A stretch of 64,000 nt of DNA from Hominimerdicola alba 8 (GTDB taxonomy: Bacteria; Bacillota; Clostridia; Oscillospirales; Ruminococcaceae), in assembly GCF_000178155.2 (NCBI RefSeq), contig NZ_ADKM02000091.1:62001-126000 (forward strand), read 5' to 3'. Below, piece by piece: positions 7,696 to 17,300 of this stretch. The notes beneath the pieces were generated by a model. That model saw only the letters and a list, made by a program, of their open reading frames with translations. It was not told the DNA's origin and ran no database searches. A program made the translations under genes and the position numbers. Within the stretch, counting starts at the first letter, position 1, and each line of letters starts with the position of its first letter.

Positions 7696-8652
7696 ATGAA
7701 AAAGATGCTTGCAATGACACTGGCACTGACCATGAGCGCACTTGTATTTGCATCATGCGGCGATACCGCTGATGAGAGCAAGGCTGATGCCACCACAACA
7801 ACTACCACCACTGCTGCTGAAGAGAGCGTTGCTGAGGAAGAGTCCTCTGCTGCTGAGGAGAGCGCAGCTGAAGCAGAGTCTTCTGCTGCTGAGGCAGAGA
7901 GCGAGGCTGAGGCTGAGCCTGCTGAGAGCACTGCTGAGGGCGAAGGCGAGTCCGAAGGACCTGCTGAGTTCGATATAACTAAGGTAGAGGGCTATGATGA
8001 AGCAGCTACCGAAACAGTTATCGAACTGCCTGACCAGATATCCGATGCGTGGGCAAACGGTCTGGGTTCATATTCTTTTGACGAGGGCAGCGGTGATAAC
8101 TTCATCGACGGCAGAACTTTCGACAGAGATAAGGATGTTCATATGGTCGTTGAGTTCGAGTATACCGAAACTTTCAACAAGATGATAGAGGACGCAGCTA
8201 CCGACCAGCATAAGACACAGATAGTTATCGGACCCAGCCATGCAAACGGCTGGACCAAGTTTGGCGAAACTTTTGAGGGTCTGGTTACAGATTACCCCTC
8301 AGTAAATGACCCGAACCTGACTGAGTATGTCGTAGCGAACGGCGAAGATCTGGCTACTCCCGAAACTAAGGACACCAAGCCCAAGGGCGACCAGGTATGG
8401 CCTGATGTATTCGTTAAGGGCGATGGTTTCATCAAGATAGGCAATCACGATGTCAAGTCCATCGAGTTCACCATTCCCGCAGAGCAGATCAATGCACTTA
8501 TCGATAACTCCACTCCCGATCCGGAAGATCCCGAAAAGTGGGGCGATGGCATTCTGTTCCAGATCGGCGGCAATATGTACATCACCAAGATCACTATAGA
8601 TCAGGGCAATGTATTCCTCAAGTCGCAGATCGTTGAAAGCGGCATGGCATAA
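7696..8652 (+). CDS. Lipoprotein with acidic Ala/Glu/Ser linker and beta-rich domain
   Basis: 318 residues from the ATG at 7696. An upstream in-frame start would spoil the classic KK-hydrophobic-LVFASC signal peptide (lipid Cys21). Residues about 25-90 are a low-complexity Thr then Ala/Glu/Ser linker, the kind that spaces surface lipoproteins from the membrane. The remaining 220 residues are Asp/Gly/aromatic-rich and predicted mostly beta (for example TQIVIGPSHANGWTKFGETFEG, ILFQIGGNMYITKITIDQG), reminiscent of a carbohydrate-binding beta-sandwich. I do not recognise the family. The gene is monocistronic with its own promoter and terminator. A role in surface carbohydrate binding is inference. 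Confidence 0.8.
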   Translation: MKKMLAMTLALTMSALVFASCGDTADESKADATTTTTTTAAEESVAEEESSAAEESAAEAESSAAEAESEAEAEPAESTAEGEGESEGPAEFDITKVEGYDEAATETVIELPDQISDAWANGLGSYSFDEGSGDNFIDGRTFDRDKDVHMVVEFEYTETFNKMIEDAATDQHKTQIVIGPSHANGWTKFGETFEGLVTDYPSVNDPNLTEYVVANGEDLATPETKDTKPKGDQVWPDVFVKGDGFIKIGNHDVKSIEFTIPAEQINALIDNSTPDPEDPEKWGDGILFQIGGNMYITKITIDQGNVFLKSQIVESGMA

Positions 8653-8671
8653 TTATCAAGCATAAAATGCT

Positions 8672-8704
8672 GATATCCCCTGCATATGCGGGGGATATTT
8701 TTGT
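8672..8704 (+). terminator. Terminator of lipoprotein gene
   Basis: The stem ATATCCCC / GGGGATAT closes a TGCATATGC loop and is followed by a T-rich run. Confidence 0.85.
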
Positions 8705-8834
8705 TTTGGTCTGAAACTTGTGCAGAGTGTACTATGATGGCATCTAACTATTGTGCAAATACACAAAAATAATTGCCGAGTTATGTTGCCGTTGTTCATA
8801 ACGGGGAAAATGTGCGGCAAAAGCCTCATGACTA

Positions 8835-8863
8835 TTTACAAAGCGGCGGGAGTGTGATATAAT
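8835..8863 (+). promoter_or_regulatory. SigA-type promoter followed by a 5' hairpin
   Basis: TTTACA (8835-8840) and TATAAT (8858-8863) have a 17-bp spacer. Transcription would begin near 8870, at the left arm of the hairpin ACAGAGG...CCTCTGT (8871-8897), which is followed by a run of seven T. The leader to the downstream ATG is about 125 nt. Confidence 0.8.
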
Positions 8864-8992
8864 CCTTTTTACAGAGGGAAAGGAATTTACCTCTGTAAAC
8901 TTTTTTTGACCGCCCTTGTAAGGCGCTGCGATACTGTACACGCTCATGCGGGTGCAGAGAGAGATAAATATTCCTATGGAGGCTTCAGATAA

Positions 8993-9517
8993 ATGAAAAA
9001 AATGATCGTGTTGACAGCAGTTTGTATGGCGCTCATGCTTTGTGGCTGCGGCAGTAAAGGTTCGGCTGAAAAGAAAGAAGATGTCACTGCACTGACTACG
9101 GCTGATGAGATGATGACTTCCGATGGTCATACCACCGAGAATTTCTCGATACCGCCCCGTGAAACTTTTGCAGAGGTACCTGCTGAGGCTGAACAGTCTT
9201 TCGACAGCGTGATACAGATAATCGACAAGACATTCCCGAAAGCTAAAAAGAGCGTAAAGAGATATTACGGCTATCTTGGCGAACAGCAGGTCGATGGCAC
9301 ACTCAGCTATGTTTTCGCCATCTATGACAGCGTTGAGGGCGTTCATACTCCCGTTGTCACCGCAGCAGTGACCGCCGATAACAGCAGGGTCTATGCACTT
9401 GATGAAGACAGTGAACAGTTCTGGCTGATAGAAGAACTCACCCCCGTAAAGGAAAAGGCTGAGTTCAGCTGGACGGTAACAGCTTCCCCCGATGAAGTGA
9501 CTACCACAGAAGAATAA
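8993..9517 (+). CDS. Small lipoprotein of unknown function
   Basis: 174 residues with a lipoprotein signal peptide (MLCGC, probable lipid Cys19). A polar Thr/Glu-rich linker to about residue 60 is followed by a roughly 100-residue alpha/beta domain containing SVIQIIDKTFPKAKKSVKRYYG and a beta-rich second half. The start is fixed by TATGGAGG about ten bases upstream. I recognise no family. It stands alone between a promoter and a terminator. The genes on both sides also encode envelope proteins, but nothing links them functionally. Confidence 0.75.
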   Translation: MKKMIVLTAVCMALMLCGCGSKGSAEKKEDVTALTTADEMMTSDGHTTENFSIPPRETFAEVPAEAEQSFDSVIQIIDKTFPKAKKSVKRYYGYLGEQQVDGTLSYVFAIYDSVEGVHTPVVTAAVTADNSRVYALDEDSEQFWLIEELTPVKEKAEFSWTVTASPDEVTTTEE

Positions 9518-9521
9518 CAGT

Positions 9522-9550
9522 GAGCGGACGATGTGTCCGCTCTTTTATTT
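9522..9550 (+). terminator. Terminator of small lipoprotein gene
   Basis: The stem GAGCGGAC / GTCCGCTC with a short loop is followed by TTTTATTTT. Confidence 0.88.
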
Positions 9551-9603
9551 TGTTTGCTTAATTGATACCTCGTATATTTCCATGCTTTAGGCATTTCCGA
9601 CTA

Positions 9604-9632
9604 TTGAAATGAATGACATGTTATGTTATAAT
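9604..9632 (+). promoter_or_regulatory. SigA-type promoter for O-antigen-ligase-like gene
   Basis: TTGAAA (9604-9609) and TATAAT (9627-9632) have a 17-bp spacer, 41 bp upstream of the chosen start. Confidence 0.85.
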
Positions 9633-9672
9633 ATATTATGTATGATTTTTTTACAAAGAGGTGTTTGCACGC

Positions 9673-11850
9673 ATGAATAGAGAAGATCTGCTTGACTTCA
9701 ATTTCGACTGGCGTGATGAAGAAACTTTCAAGCAAGCGCTGAAAGATTCCAATCTGTCTGAAAAAGAAAAACTCAGGCTGCGTGATGAGCGTATGCGCAG
9801 GCTCGAACTTGAAGAACTGAGAGCCGAGAACAGCGATTATGATGATTATGATTACGACGACGATGATGAAGAGTTAGAAGAACCTCAGCCCGAAGAGAAT
9901 GAAGTAACTGATGGTAAAGAAAAAAATGATAAAAAAGACAGGAAGAGCAAAAAGGGTAAAGACCCCGATGGGCTGATAGTCGCTATAAAGGGCGATTACC
10001 CCATGCGCAAGACTTTTGTGGCGCTGCTTATGTGCATCTTCACAGCGATATTGCCTTATGTTTCCTACATGCACTCGCAGCCCGGCAGTGAACTGACCGA
10101 GAAGTATTTCACCTTTGAAAACGGCTATATCACCGACTGGTTCCTGTTCCAGAAAGAGTTTTTCGTGGTCATAGCTGCGGTCATACTCTGCGGTATCTTT
10201 CTGGTGGAAGAATTCTTCGTTGAAAAACACTGGAAAGATATCCCGCTGCGCAAAAAGAATATGCGGCTGCCGCTTGTGCTGACAGGACTGTACGCATTGC
10301 TGCTCATCATATCGGGTATAGCTTCCGAACATAAGGAACTTGTCATGATGGGCGTTGTCAAGCAGTACGAGGGTCTGCTGGGCGTGCTGGGCTACCTTAT
10401 AATATTCCTTGCGGCGATAAATTATTTCTGCGATACAAAGTCGCTGAAACGTTTCAGTTGGGCGATGATAATCACGACCCTTGCCGCAAGCATCTTTGCG
10501 GTGATGGAATATATGGGCTATCCGCTGCAATCGACCGAGTTTATGGCTCATCTGATAGCCCCCGCTGATAAGTACGAGGTCGCAAGATCTCTTCACAGTA
10601 CTTCCAGCAACGTGCATATCACCTTCTTTAACTCCAACTATTTCGGCTCTTTCTGCGGACTTATGTTCCCGCTGACCGCCGCACTGGGTCTTGGCAGTAA
10701 GAATATCGCCATGAAAATACTGGGTCTTACCGCTGCCGCAGGTATCGCAGTGGGCGCAGTGCTTTCAAACTCTTCGGGCGGACTCTATTCAGTGGCAGGC
10801 AGCGGCGCGATACTATTTATAATATACCTTATATACTGGTGCCGCGGAACTATCAGGCGCGTGCCCGCGCTTATAGCTTTTGTCTGCGCAGCAGCTGTCT
10901 GCGCAGCAGGCATGTTCTATATGGTAAATTACAATGACGGATTCCGTAAACGCTTCACAGAGGTCGTAAACAACGGTTCTTCCTCGAAGACCACTGTTGA
11001 AGAAAAACGCGCTAAACTCGCCGCTGACCACTTCGTACTGAAAGAGATATGTCAGGACGGCAGCAAGCTGGTACTCGATGACTACAGCGGCAACACCGTC
11101 ACTGTTGAGGGCTACCTCGCTGACTCAGGCATCAACGCAGTTCGCTTCTACGATACTGAGGGCGAACCTCTCGATACTTATGTCGATGACGACAAGTGCT
11201 ACTGCTTCACCGATGACAGATATCTCAACTGCAACTTCAAGTTCTCGGTTTCGGATAAGCTGTATATCGATCTCGGCTATGAAAAGAAACTGGTCTTCCA
11301 GTACGAGGACGAAAAGTTCAAGCCCTACGTTCACAGCCTCTACACGATGGAAGAGATAAACACCTACAAGGGTCCCGAATTCTTCAAAAAAGACCTCAGC
11401 GCCTTTACAGGTCGTTTCTTCATCTGGGGCAGCACCATCTCGATGCTTGATGACTGCATACTCATCGGCAAGGGCAGCGGCAACTATGTCACTTATTTCC
11501 CGCAGTATGACTATGTCAGCCTGCTGGAAGTCTACGATACCCCCGCGATGGTGGTCAATAAGCCGCATAACTGGTATCTCGGCGTTGCGGTAGACTCAGG
11601 CGTGATCTCGCTGATAGTCCTGCTGACACTGCTGGGCGCTTTCCTGGTAAAGGGCTTTAAAGCAGTCATACTCCACCCTGTTCAGGATCGTTTCACTCAC
11701 CTGAGATTGGGCATCTTCGTTTCGGTGATCGCTTTCATGGTGGTCGGCATAGTAAACGACAGCTATGTGTGCGTCAGCCCCGTGTTCTGGTTCATATTCG
11801 GCGTGGGCTGGTATTCGGTAAGCGGAAATAAAGTCATCGAAACAGACTGA
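9673..11850 (+). CDS. O-antigen ligase/polymerase (Wzy_C) family membrane protein
   Basis: 725 residues from the ATG at 9673; the AGAGGTG upstream is its ribosome binding site, which argues against a GTG start 12 bases earlier. A charged cytoplasmic N-terminus (about 1-110, with a DDYDYDDDDEE run and a Lys-rich run) precedes about ten to twelve membrane segments. An outer loop of about 180 residues separates the later segments and contains the family signature FTGRFFIWGSTISMLDDCILIGKGSGNYV. Such proteins join or polymerise lipid-linked glycans at the outer membrane face. The gene stands alone, without glycosyltransferases, so a stand-alone ligase for a cell-wall polymer or protein glycan is possible. 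Confidence 0.82.
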   Translation: MNREDLLDFNFDWRDEETFKQALKDSNLSEKEKLRLRDERMRRLELEELRAENSDYDDYDYDDDDEELEEPQPEENEVTDGKEKNDKKDRKSKKGKDPDGLIVAIKGDYPMRKTFVALLMCIFTAILPYVSYMHSQPGSELTEKYFTFENGYITDWFLFQKEFFVVIAAVILCGIFLVEEFFVEKHWKDIPLRKKNMRLPLVLTGLYALLLIISGIASEHKELVMMGVVKQYEGLLGVLGYLIIFLAAINYFCDTKSLKRFSWAMIITTLAASIFAVMEYMGYPLQSTEFMAHLIAPADKYEVARSLHSTSSNVHITFFNSNYFGSFCGLMFPLTAALGLGSKNIAMKILGLTAAAGIAVGAVLSNSSGGLYSVAGSGAILFIIYLIYWCRGTIRRVPALIAFVCAAAVCAAGMFYMVNYNDGFRKRFTEVVNNGSSSKTTVEEKRAKLAADHFVLKEICQDGSKLVLDDYSGNTVTVEGYLADSGINAVRFYDTEGEPLDTYVDDDKCYCFTDDRYLNCNFKFSVSDKLYIDLGYEKKLVFQYEDEKFKPYVHSLYTMEEINTYKGPEFFKKDLSAFTGRFFIWGSTISMLDDCILIGKGSGNYVTYFPQYDYVSLLEVYDTPAMVVNKPHNWYLGVAVDSGVISLIVLLTLLGAFLVKGFKAVILHPVQDRFTHLRLGIFVSVIAFMVVGIVNDSYVCVSPVFWFIFGVGWYSVSGNKVIETD

Positions 11851-11870
11851 CTTCACTAAAAAGTATAAAT

Positions 11871-11910
11871 TGCCCCTGAGCGCTCTTTTAAACGCTCAGG
11901 GGCATGATTT
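11871..11910 (+). terminator. Terminator of O-antigen-ligase-like gene
   Basis: GCCCCTGAGCG pairs with CGCTCAGGGGC around a CTCTTTTAAA loop and is followed by ATGATTTTTG. Confidence 0.85.
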
Positions 11911-11931
11911 TTGTATCGGTATATTTATAAT

Positions 11932-12090
11932 ATGACTATCCCTTTAGCACACCAACTAAAAATGCGGTAAACAAAAGGATAATTGAGCGCCCCATATCTT
12001 TCCCCCGCCTGCGGCGGGGGAAAGATATACGCCAACCACATTAAGTTCTGTAAAACCGCTGTTTTTGTGGTGTATCAGCGGGATAACCAT
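11932..12090 (-). repeat. Repeat family A, copy 2 (159 bp), interrupted by a hairpin
   Basis: Inverted relative to copy 1 at 2393-2516 and nearly identical to it, except for about 34 extra bases that form the perfect palindrome at 11994-12028. Without the extra bases it restores the 124-bp element. No coding capacity is seen. Confidence 0.88.
11994..12028. repeat. Perfect 15-bp-arm palindrome nested inside repeat A
   Basis: ATATCTTTCCCCCGC and GCGGGGGAAAGATAT flank a 5-nt loop. It is absent from copy 1 of the host repeat, which indicates either insertion into this copy or deletion from the other. Confidence 0.85.
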
Positions 12091-12179
12091 ATATTATAAT
12101 GACTGCACAAAAAAGCGGAAGCACCCTAATGCTCCCGCCAAATTTTTTCTAAAAAATAAAACTCCCGTCCATGTCAATA

Positions 12180-12217
12180 ATTATGAATTATGAATTATGA
12201 ATTATGAATTATGAATT
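12180..12217. repeat. 7-bp tandem repeat (ATTATGA)
   Basis: About five head-to-tail copies of a 7-bp unit end exactly at the stop codon of the fumarase gene. This is a simple AT-rich microsatellite with no spacers. Confidence 0.85.
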
Positions 12218-13059
12218 CAGATCTCCCCTTCTGCGTGGCGGGTGACATGACAGCCTACATTGACCGATACAGGCAGACCCGCGATGTGAGTCGGTGCCTG
12301 CTCGATGTTTACTGCAAGACATGTCTGCGTGCCGCCAAAGCCCTGAGGTCCTATTCCCAAACGGTTTATCTTCTCCAGTATCTCAGCTTCAAGGTCGGCG
12401 TACAGCTTCTTGGGGTTACGCTGACTTACAGGTCTGCACAGTGCCTTTTTCGCAAGATATGCACACTTCTCAAAATCACCGCCGATGCCTACGCCTATCA
12501 CGATGGGCGGACATGGGTTCGAGCCTGCCTGCGCACATACGCCCACTACCCAGTCGATTATCTCCTCGCGGGTAACAGACGGTGTCATCATTTTCAGCTG
12601 TGACATGTTCTCACTGCCGAAGCCCTTAGGCGATACCATGATGTGTACCTTGTCGCCGTCAACTATCTTAAGGTGTACCACAGGCGGAGTGTTGTCACCC
12701 GTATTGACACGCTCAAGAGGGTCGCCCACTATCGAACAGCGCAGCCGCCCGTCTATATAGCCGCGCGAAACGCCGTTTTTCAGCGCTTCGTTCAGCGAAC
12801 CGCCGACAAAATGTACGTCCTGACCCACTTCCATGAAGATAACAGCCATGCCGGTGTCCTGACATATCGGTATAGTTTCGGTGCGGGCAACGTTTATGTT
12901 CTCGATTATGTCATCGAAAACATTCTTTCCCACCACCGATTCTTCACGCTCTCTGCCTGCCTTGATACAACTCTCCATATCTTCGGGCAGATAAAGGTTC
13001 GCCTTTATACAAAGCTCTCTCACAAGCTCTTCTACTTCTTTGACATTTACCTCACGCAT
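12217..13059 (-). CDS. Class I fumarate hydratase (or L-tartrate dehydratase) alpha subunit
   Basis: 280-residue alpha subunit of a two-part [4Fe-4S] hydro-lyase. It contains the characteristic ICQDTGMAVIFMEVG, NTPPVVHLKIVDGD, GSENMSQLKMMTPS and GGTQTCLAVNIEQAPTHIAGLPVSVNVGCH motifs; the cysteines in ICQD, SNPCPP and NVGCH are the likely cluster ligands. Reaction: fumarate plus water to malate (tartrate dehydration cannot be excluded). An AGGAG site precedes the ATG. The beta subunit, normally the next gene, is absent: downstream lie a tandem repeat and an interrupted MITE-like element. Upstream genes encode an XRE regulator and a membrane protein with small gaps, so all three may be cotranscribed. 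Confidence 0.9.
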   Translation of the reverse strand: MREVNVKEVEELVRELCIKANLYLPEDMESCIKAGREREESVVGKNVFDDIIENINVARTETIPICQDTGMAVIFMEVGQDVHFVGGSLNEALKNGVSRGYIDGRLRCSIVGDPLERVNTGDNTPPVVHLKIVDGDKVHIMVSPKGFGSENMSQLKMMTPSVTREEIIDWVVGVCAQAGSNPCPPIVIGVGIGGDFEKCAYLAKKALCRPVSQRNPKKLYADLEAEILEKINRLGIGPQGFGGTQTCLAVNIEQAPTHIAGLPVSVNVGCHVTRHAEGEI

Positions 13060-13083
13060 TTTTGGTTACTCCTAATTTATAGA

Positions 13084-13566
13084 TTATAAAAACAGCCCGA
13101 CCGCCAAAACTATCACCCATACTGCCGCAATGCCTGCCGCGATGGATCTGCTGACACGCCATGTGCTTTGGTAGGCTTCTGCCTGTATATCGCTTATCTT
13201 CTCTACAGCGATAACAGGGCTTTGCGGACGCTTGCTGTCATACATCAGCTCCATCTTCCCGCCGACTTTCGGTGAGTATGGTGAAAAATCGTTCTCTGTC
13301 ACCGGAGGTGTGGGCGGAAGTTCAGCCGTGTACTCTCTTCCGTCAGCGGTGTAGCTGACATGCAGCCGATACATCGCCGCACTCTTCGTCTGTGTGGGCT
13401 TGCGTATTACCTGCACCATGATGACTTCGCCCGCAGTGCGCCTGCCGTTCTCTCTCAGCCGCCTGTGCTTTCTGTAGGAGAATATCGGTGCGATGCACAA
13501 AACTTCGGCTATCACGGTCATCAGCGCGGCGCATACCCATGCCGTGACTGCAAAAACAGTTTCCAT
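13084..13566 (-). CDS. DUF3592-like membrane protein
   Basis: 160 residues from the ATG at 13566, which overlaps the stop of the upstream regulator gene (TGATG), implying translational coupling. Hydrophobic segments at both ends (about 3-28 and 135-158) frame a domain containing RTAGEVIMVQVIRKPTQ, YRLHVSYTADGREY and a GKMELMYDSKRPQ motif, the pattern of DUF3592 proteins. Function is unknown. Coupling to an XRE repressor resembles small regulator-plus-membrane-protein pairs, but no partner is evident. Confidence 0.7.
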   Translation of the reverse strand: METVFAVTAWVCAALMTVIAEVLCIAPIFSYRKHRRLRENGRRTAGEVIMVQVIRKPTQTKSAAMYRLHVSYTADGREYTAELPPTPPVTENDFSPYSPKVGGKMELMYDSKRPQSPVIAVEKISDIQAEAYQSTWRVSRSIAAGIAAVWVIVLAVGLFL

Positions 13567-13973
13567 CACATGTTCAGCAGAGTTTTTATCTCGCTTATCA
13601 CAGGTATTATGTTGTCAACAGTCTTGACCATCTCGAACAGCCTCAGCCTTTCTTCCTCATCGATGATGCCGTCCCTTGCGATATCTACAAGGTCTTTCGA
13701 TATCTTGTCAAGGTCAGATGCAGAGTTTGCAAACTCTATAACGATGCGGTCGAGATTTTTCTCTATCTTGACAGGTGAGGTGTCGCGCAGAAGAAAATCA
13801 GTGGTCACACTGAAAAAGTTACTTATCGCCACTATCTTCTCAGCATCGGGCAAAGACTGCCCCAGTTCCCACTTGGAAACTGTCTGCCTGCTGACATCCA
13901 GCGCATCTGCAAGATTTTCCTGCGAACAGCCGCTTCTGTTCCTCAAAAAAAGCAGCTTATCTCCGATATTCAT
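13566..13973 (-). CDS. XRE-family transcriptional regulator
   Basis: 135 residues. An N-terminal helix-turn-helix at about 1-60 (NIGDKLLFLRNRSGCSQENLADALDVSRQTVSKWELGQSLPDAEK) binds DNA. The C-terminal part is helical and acidic and may mediate dimerisation. AAAGGAAG lies upstream of the ATG, and a promoter is visible at 14044-14072 on the minus strand. It is the first gene of a likely operon with the DUF3592-like protein and the fumarase alpha subunit. Its signal is unknown. Confidence 0.88.
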   Translation of the reverse strand: MNIGDKLLFLRNRSGCSQENLADALDVSRQTVSKWELGQSLPDAEKIVAISNFFSVTTDFLLRDTSPVKIEKNLDRIVIEFANSASDLDKISKDLVDIARDGIIDEEERLRLFEMVKTVDNIIPVISEIKTLLNM

Positions 13974-14043
13974 ACTTCAAACTTCCTTTCTCAATGCCCT
14001 CATGCAGTCTGTGGGCAGGCTACTATAAAAGACCTTCCATGAC

Positions 14044-14072
14044 ATTATAACACAAATACCTTTTCTTTGCAA
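14044..14072 (-). promoter_or_regulatory. SigA-type promoter for XRE operon
   Basis: On the minus strand TTGCAA (14067-14072) and TATAAT (14044-14049) have a 17-bp spacer. The remaining DNA up to the divergent promoter at 14218 shows nothing else clear. Confidence 0.75.
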
Positions 14073-14217
14073 GATGTTAGCGGCAATTTACTTCATAAAA
14101 AATTGAGGTCATCATGACGGTAATGAGAAAATTGTGACCCACGTACATATCTGTTGCTGAACGAGTCTTGAAAAATATGAATATTCTATAACTTTTTTAA
14201 CGCAGGTGAAAAAACTC

Positions 14218-14246
14218 TTGTAATGTTAAGAAAGATGTGATATAAT
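14218..14246 (+). promoter_or_regulatory. SigA-type promoter for the LacI-GGDEF-EAL gene
   Basis: TTGTAA (14218-14223) and TATAAT (14241-14246) have a 17-bp spacer. The leader to the ATG at 14330 is about 76 nt. Confidence 0.8.
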
Positions 14247-14329
14247 ACATAATAGATATAAATGATTAAAGATAAATCTGTTAACAATATACAATTTTTG
14301 CATCTAAAATAGTGCTATGGGGGGTCTTT

Positions 14330-17300
14330 ATGAAAAATGACCATAAACAGCGCACGCTGATAGGCGTTGTGATCAATGAACCCGATCTGGATTTCTACAG
14401 CAAGACCATGTACTATATCCAGAAAGAGATCTTCGCGCATGATTCCGATGCGGCAATATTCAATACTCTGCTGACACAGGAAGATCAGTTTTGTATAGAG
14501 AACTCTGTTTTTTCGCTGATAAACCCCAAGCTGATAGACGGTTTGCTGGTGTTCGGCGGTACTATCAGGTCTGAGGAGGTATCTGCCGAAGTACGCCGTT
14601 TTATCGATCACAGCGGCATTCCCGCTATCTATGTGGAAACCGATCCTGTTACTCCTGCCTGTGTCATGTTTGATAATGACGAATGTACCGACAAGGTGGT
14701 GCGCCATCTTACCGAGTGGCATAATGTCCGCGATGTCTGTTATGTCAGCGGACCTGAAAAGAGCCTTTTTCATCAGCGGCTTCTTACCAGCTTCCGCAAG
14801 TCGTTTGCCGAACAGGGCATAGACCTTACCGAAGACAGGGTATTCTACGGTAATGACTGGGTCTGTGATTTCGGTATTATCGCAAATGATATCATCAGAC
14901 GCGGTCTGCCAGAAGCTATTGTCTGCTGCAGTGATTTTACCGCAGCGGGAATGCTGGGCGCTCTCAGTGAAAGGGGAGTCGATGTGCCCGAAGATGTCAT
15001 AGTGACAGGCTACAGCCGCAATGAGCCTTTTGCATCTGATTATGTGAACATAACGGGCATCGAGCGCCGCCCCGAAACAATGGCGGTCGAAGCTGTCCGC
15101 AGGCTTATGTCCGCAGTTACGGGGGAAGAGTATGTCCCCGCTGAGAAAAAGCCTTGCTGCGTGCTGCGCAAGGGTGTCACCTGCGGCTGTGAGCGTATCG
15201 ACTATGCCGCTCTTGCAAGGTCGGCTATGGACAATATGGTGTCAACAAGGCGTGACGGTTTCGACTCCTATTACAATGTAATGTCTGAAAACCTCATCAG
15301 TGCCGTCAATATGGACGAATTTCTATGGCGGCTGGACTGGTATACAAAATATCTCGGTGATTTCGAGGGCTTCTGGCTCTGCCTGAATGACGGCATAATG
15401 CACGTTCCGGGCGATAAGCTGGAGGGGTATTCCGAAACGATGTACATACCCTACAGCCATCAGAACGGCGCGGGCGCTGTTCCCGGCGGTGCAGGCTTCA
15501 ATCGGCAGGAACTCCTGCCTGCTATTTTTGAATCGCGTGACAAGCCGATGGCTTTCATCTTTAACTGCCTGCATTTCAGACATGTCAATTACGGTTATAC
15601 TGTGCTCAGCTATGGCGATACAGGTGCGTTCTTCGATAGGCACTATGTAATGTGGCTGAGGTATACCGCTATTGCCATAGATAAACAGCGCCGCCATATG
15701 CTTTATAATGATACGGTATCGGAAGATCAGGTCAGAGATCCGCTGACAGGTCTGCTCAACGTGCGCGGCTATAAGAATATAATGAAACAGCGCTGCGGCA
15801 AGTTCAACTTTCCTGATAAGCTGATGCGCATAATCTCGGTGGATGTCGAGAACCTGCGCGGCATAAACTCGGCTTACGGCTACGGTGAGGGCGACAGAGT
15901 TCTTCAAAGGCTGGGCATGGTGCTAAATAACAGCGCAGGCGATGACGACATCTGCGTAAGGGTCAGCGGTGATGAATTTTTCATCTGCGGTCTTATAGAT
16001 GCGGCTGTTCCTGTCGATGATGTGCCTGGCAACCTCGAAAGGAACCTCGATGCTTTCAATACAAGTTCAAACTTTGATTACGGTGTGCATTTCTACACTT
16101 CCAGAGTGACTGCCCCCGTGACCACTCCCGATATCCTCGACACTCTGCCATATGAAGCCAACTACCAGCGCACGCTGGTCAAGGATAACCACAATAAGAA
16201 GCGCAGGGTCATCTCCAATGAAGATGGCTTGCAGATATCTGACAATTTCGACCCCGAAGAGCGCAAGCTGGTGTCGAAGATGCTCAATGACAATCTGCTC
16301 ACCTACCACTTCCAGCCGATAGTCAGTGCCAAAACAGGCGATATCGTGGCGTATGAAGCGCTGATGCGTTCGGGCGGAGATATCAAGCTGTCACCGATAT
16401 CGATACTCAACCACGCCGCCGCTATGGGCAGACTTGATGATGTAGAGCGGCATACCATGCACAATCTCTTCAAATTCTGCCATGATAATAAAGAACAGCT
16501 GGGCGACAGACAGCTGTTTATAAACAGTATACCGTCATGCACCCTTTCCGATAAGGAGTTTGAAGAGTTATGCGATAATTACAGCGATATACTGGACAGA
16601 ATAGTCATCGAGTTCACTGAACAGACCGAAGCGAGCCGTCAGCAGCTTGATAAGGTGATCGAACGCCGCGACCGCAGAGGTTTCGGCATAGCCATCGATG
16701 ATTACGGCACAGGCTACTCGAATATCAGCAGTCTGCTGACTTTCATGCCCAACTGCGTCAAGATAGACCGAAGCCTTATCATGAATATCCACGAGGACAA
16801 GCGTAAACAGCACTTTGCGCAGAATATAATAGACTACGGTCACGACAATAATTTCAGGGTACTGGCTGAGGGCGTTGAGAAGTCGGAAGAACTGCGTGCG
16901 CTCATCGGCATGGGCATAGACCTGATACAGGGCTACCTTACCGCCAGACCTGCCCCGAAACCTGTCACCATGATAAGACCCGATATACGTGACAAGATAA
17001 GGGAATGCAACCGTATCAGCGAATCTGTCAGGGTCAAGAAGACTTTCTTCACCTCAGAAGCACAGGAGATATCGCTGATGTCGCTGGATTTCGATAATTA
17101 TACCGAAGTTTTCGTGACCTCTGATGAGTGTACGCTCAAAGGCACCGAAGGATACGACTCAGCACTTACCATTCGCATCAAGGACGGTCTTGACTGCACA
17201 CTGCGTCTGGTCAATGCACACCTCTCCTGCGAGAACAATGATGCCTGCATAATCATCGGCAGAGGAAGCAGGCTTACCCTTGAGATAGTGGGTGACTGTG

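Noticed and set aside
12180-12217. Short tandem repeats considered as a CRISPR array
   Set aside because: The 7-bp units are directly adjacent with no spacers and no cas genes are present.
12217-13059. Firm assignment as fumA rather than tartrate dehydratase alpha
   Set aside because: The two families share all visible motifs and the beta subunit that would help decide is missing, so no gene symbol was given.
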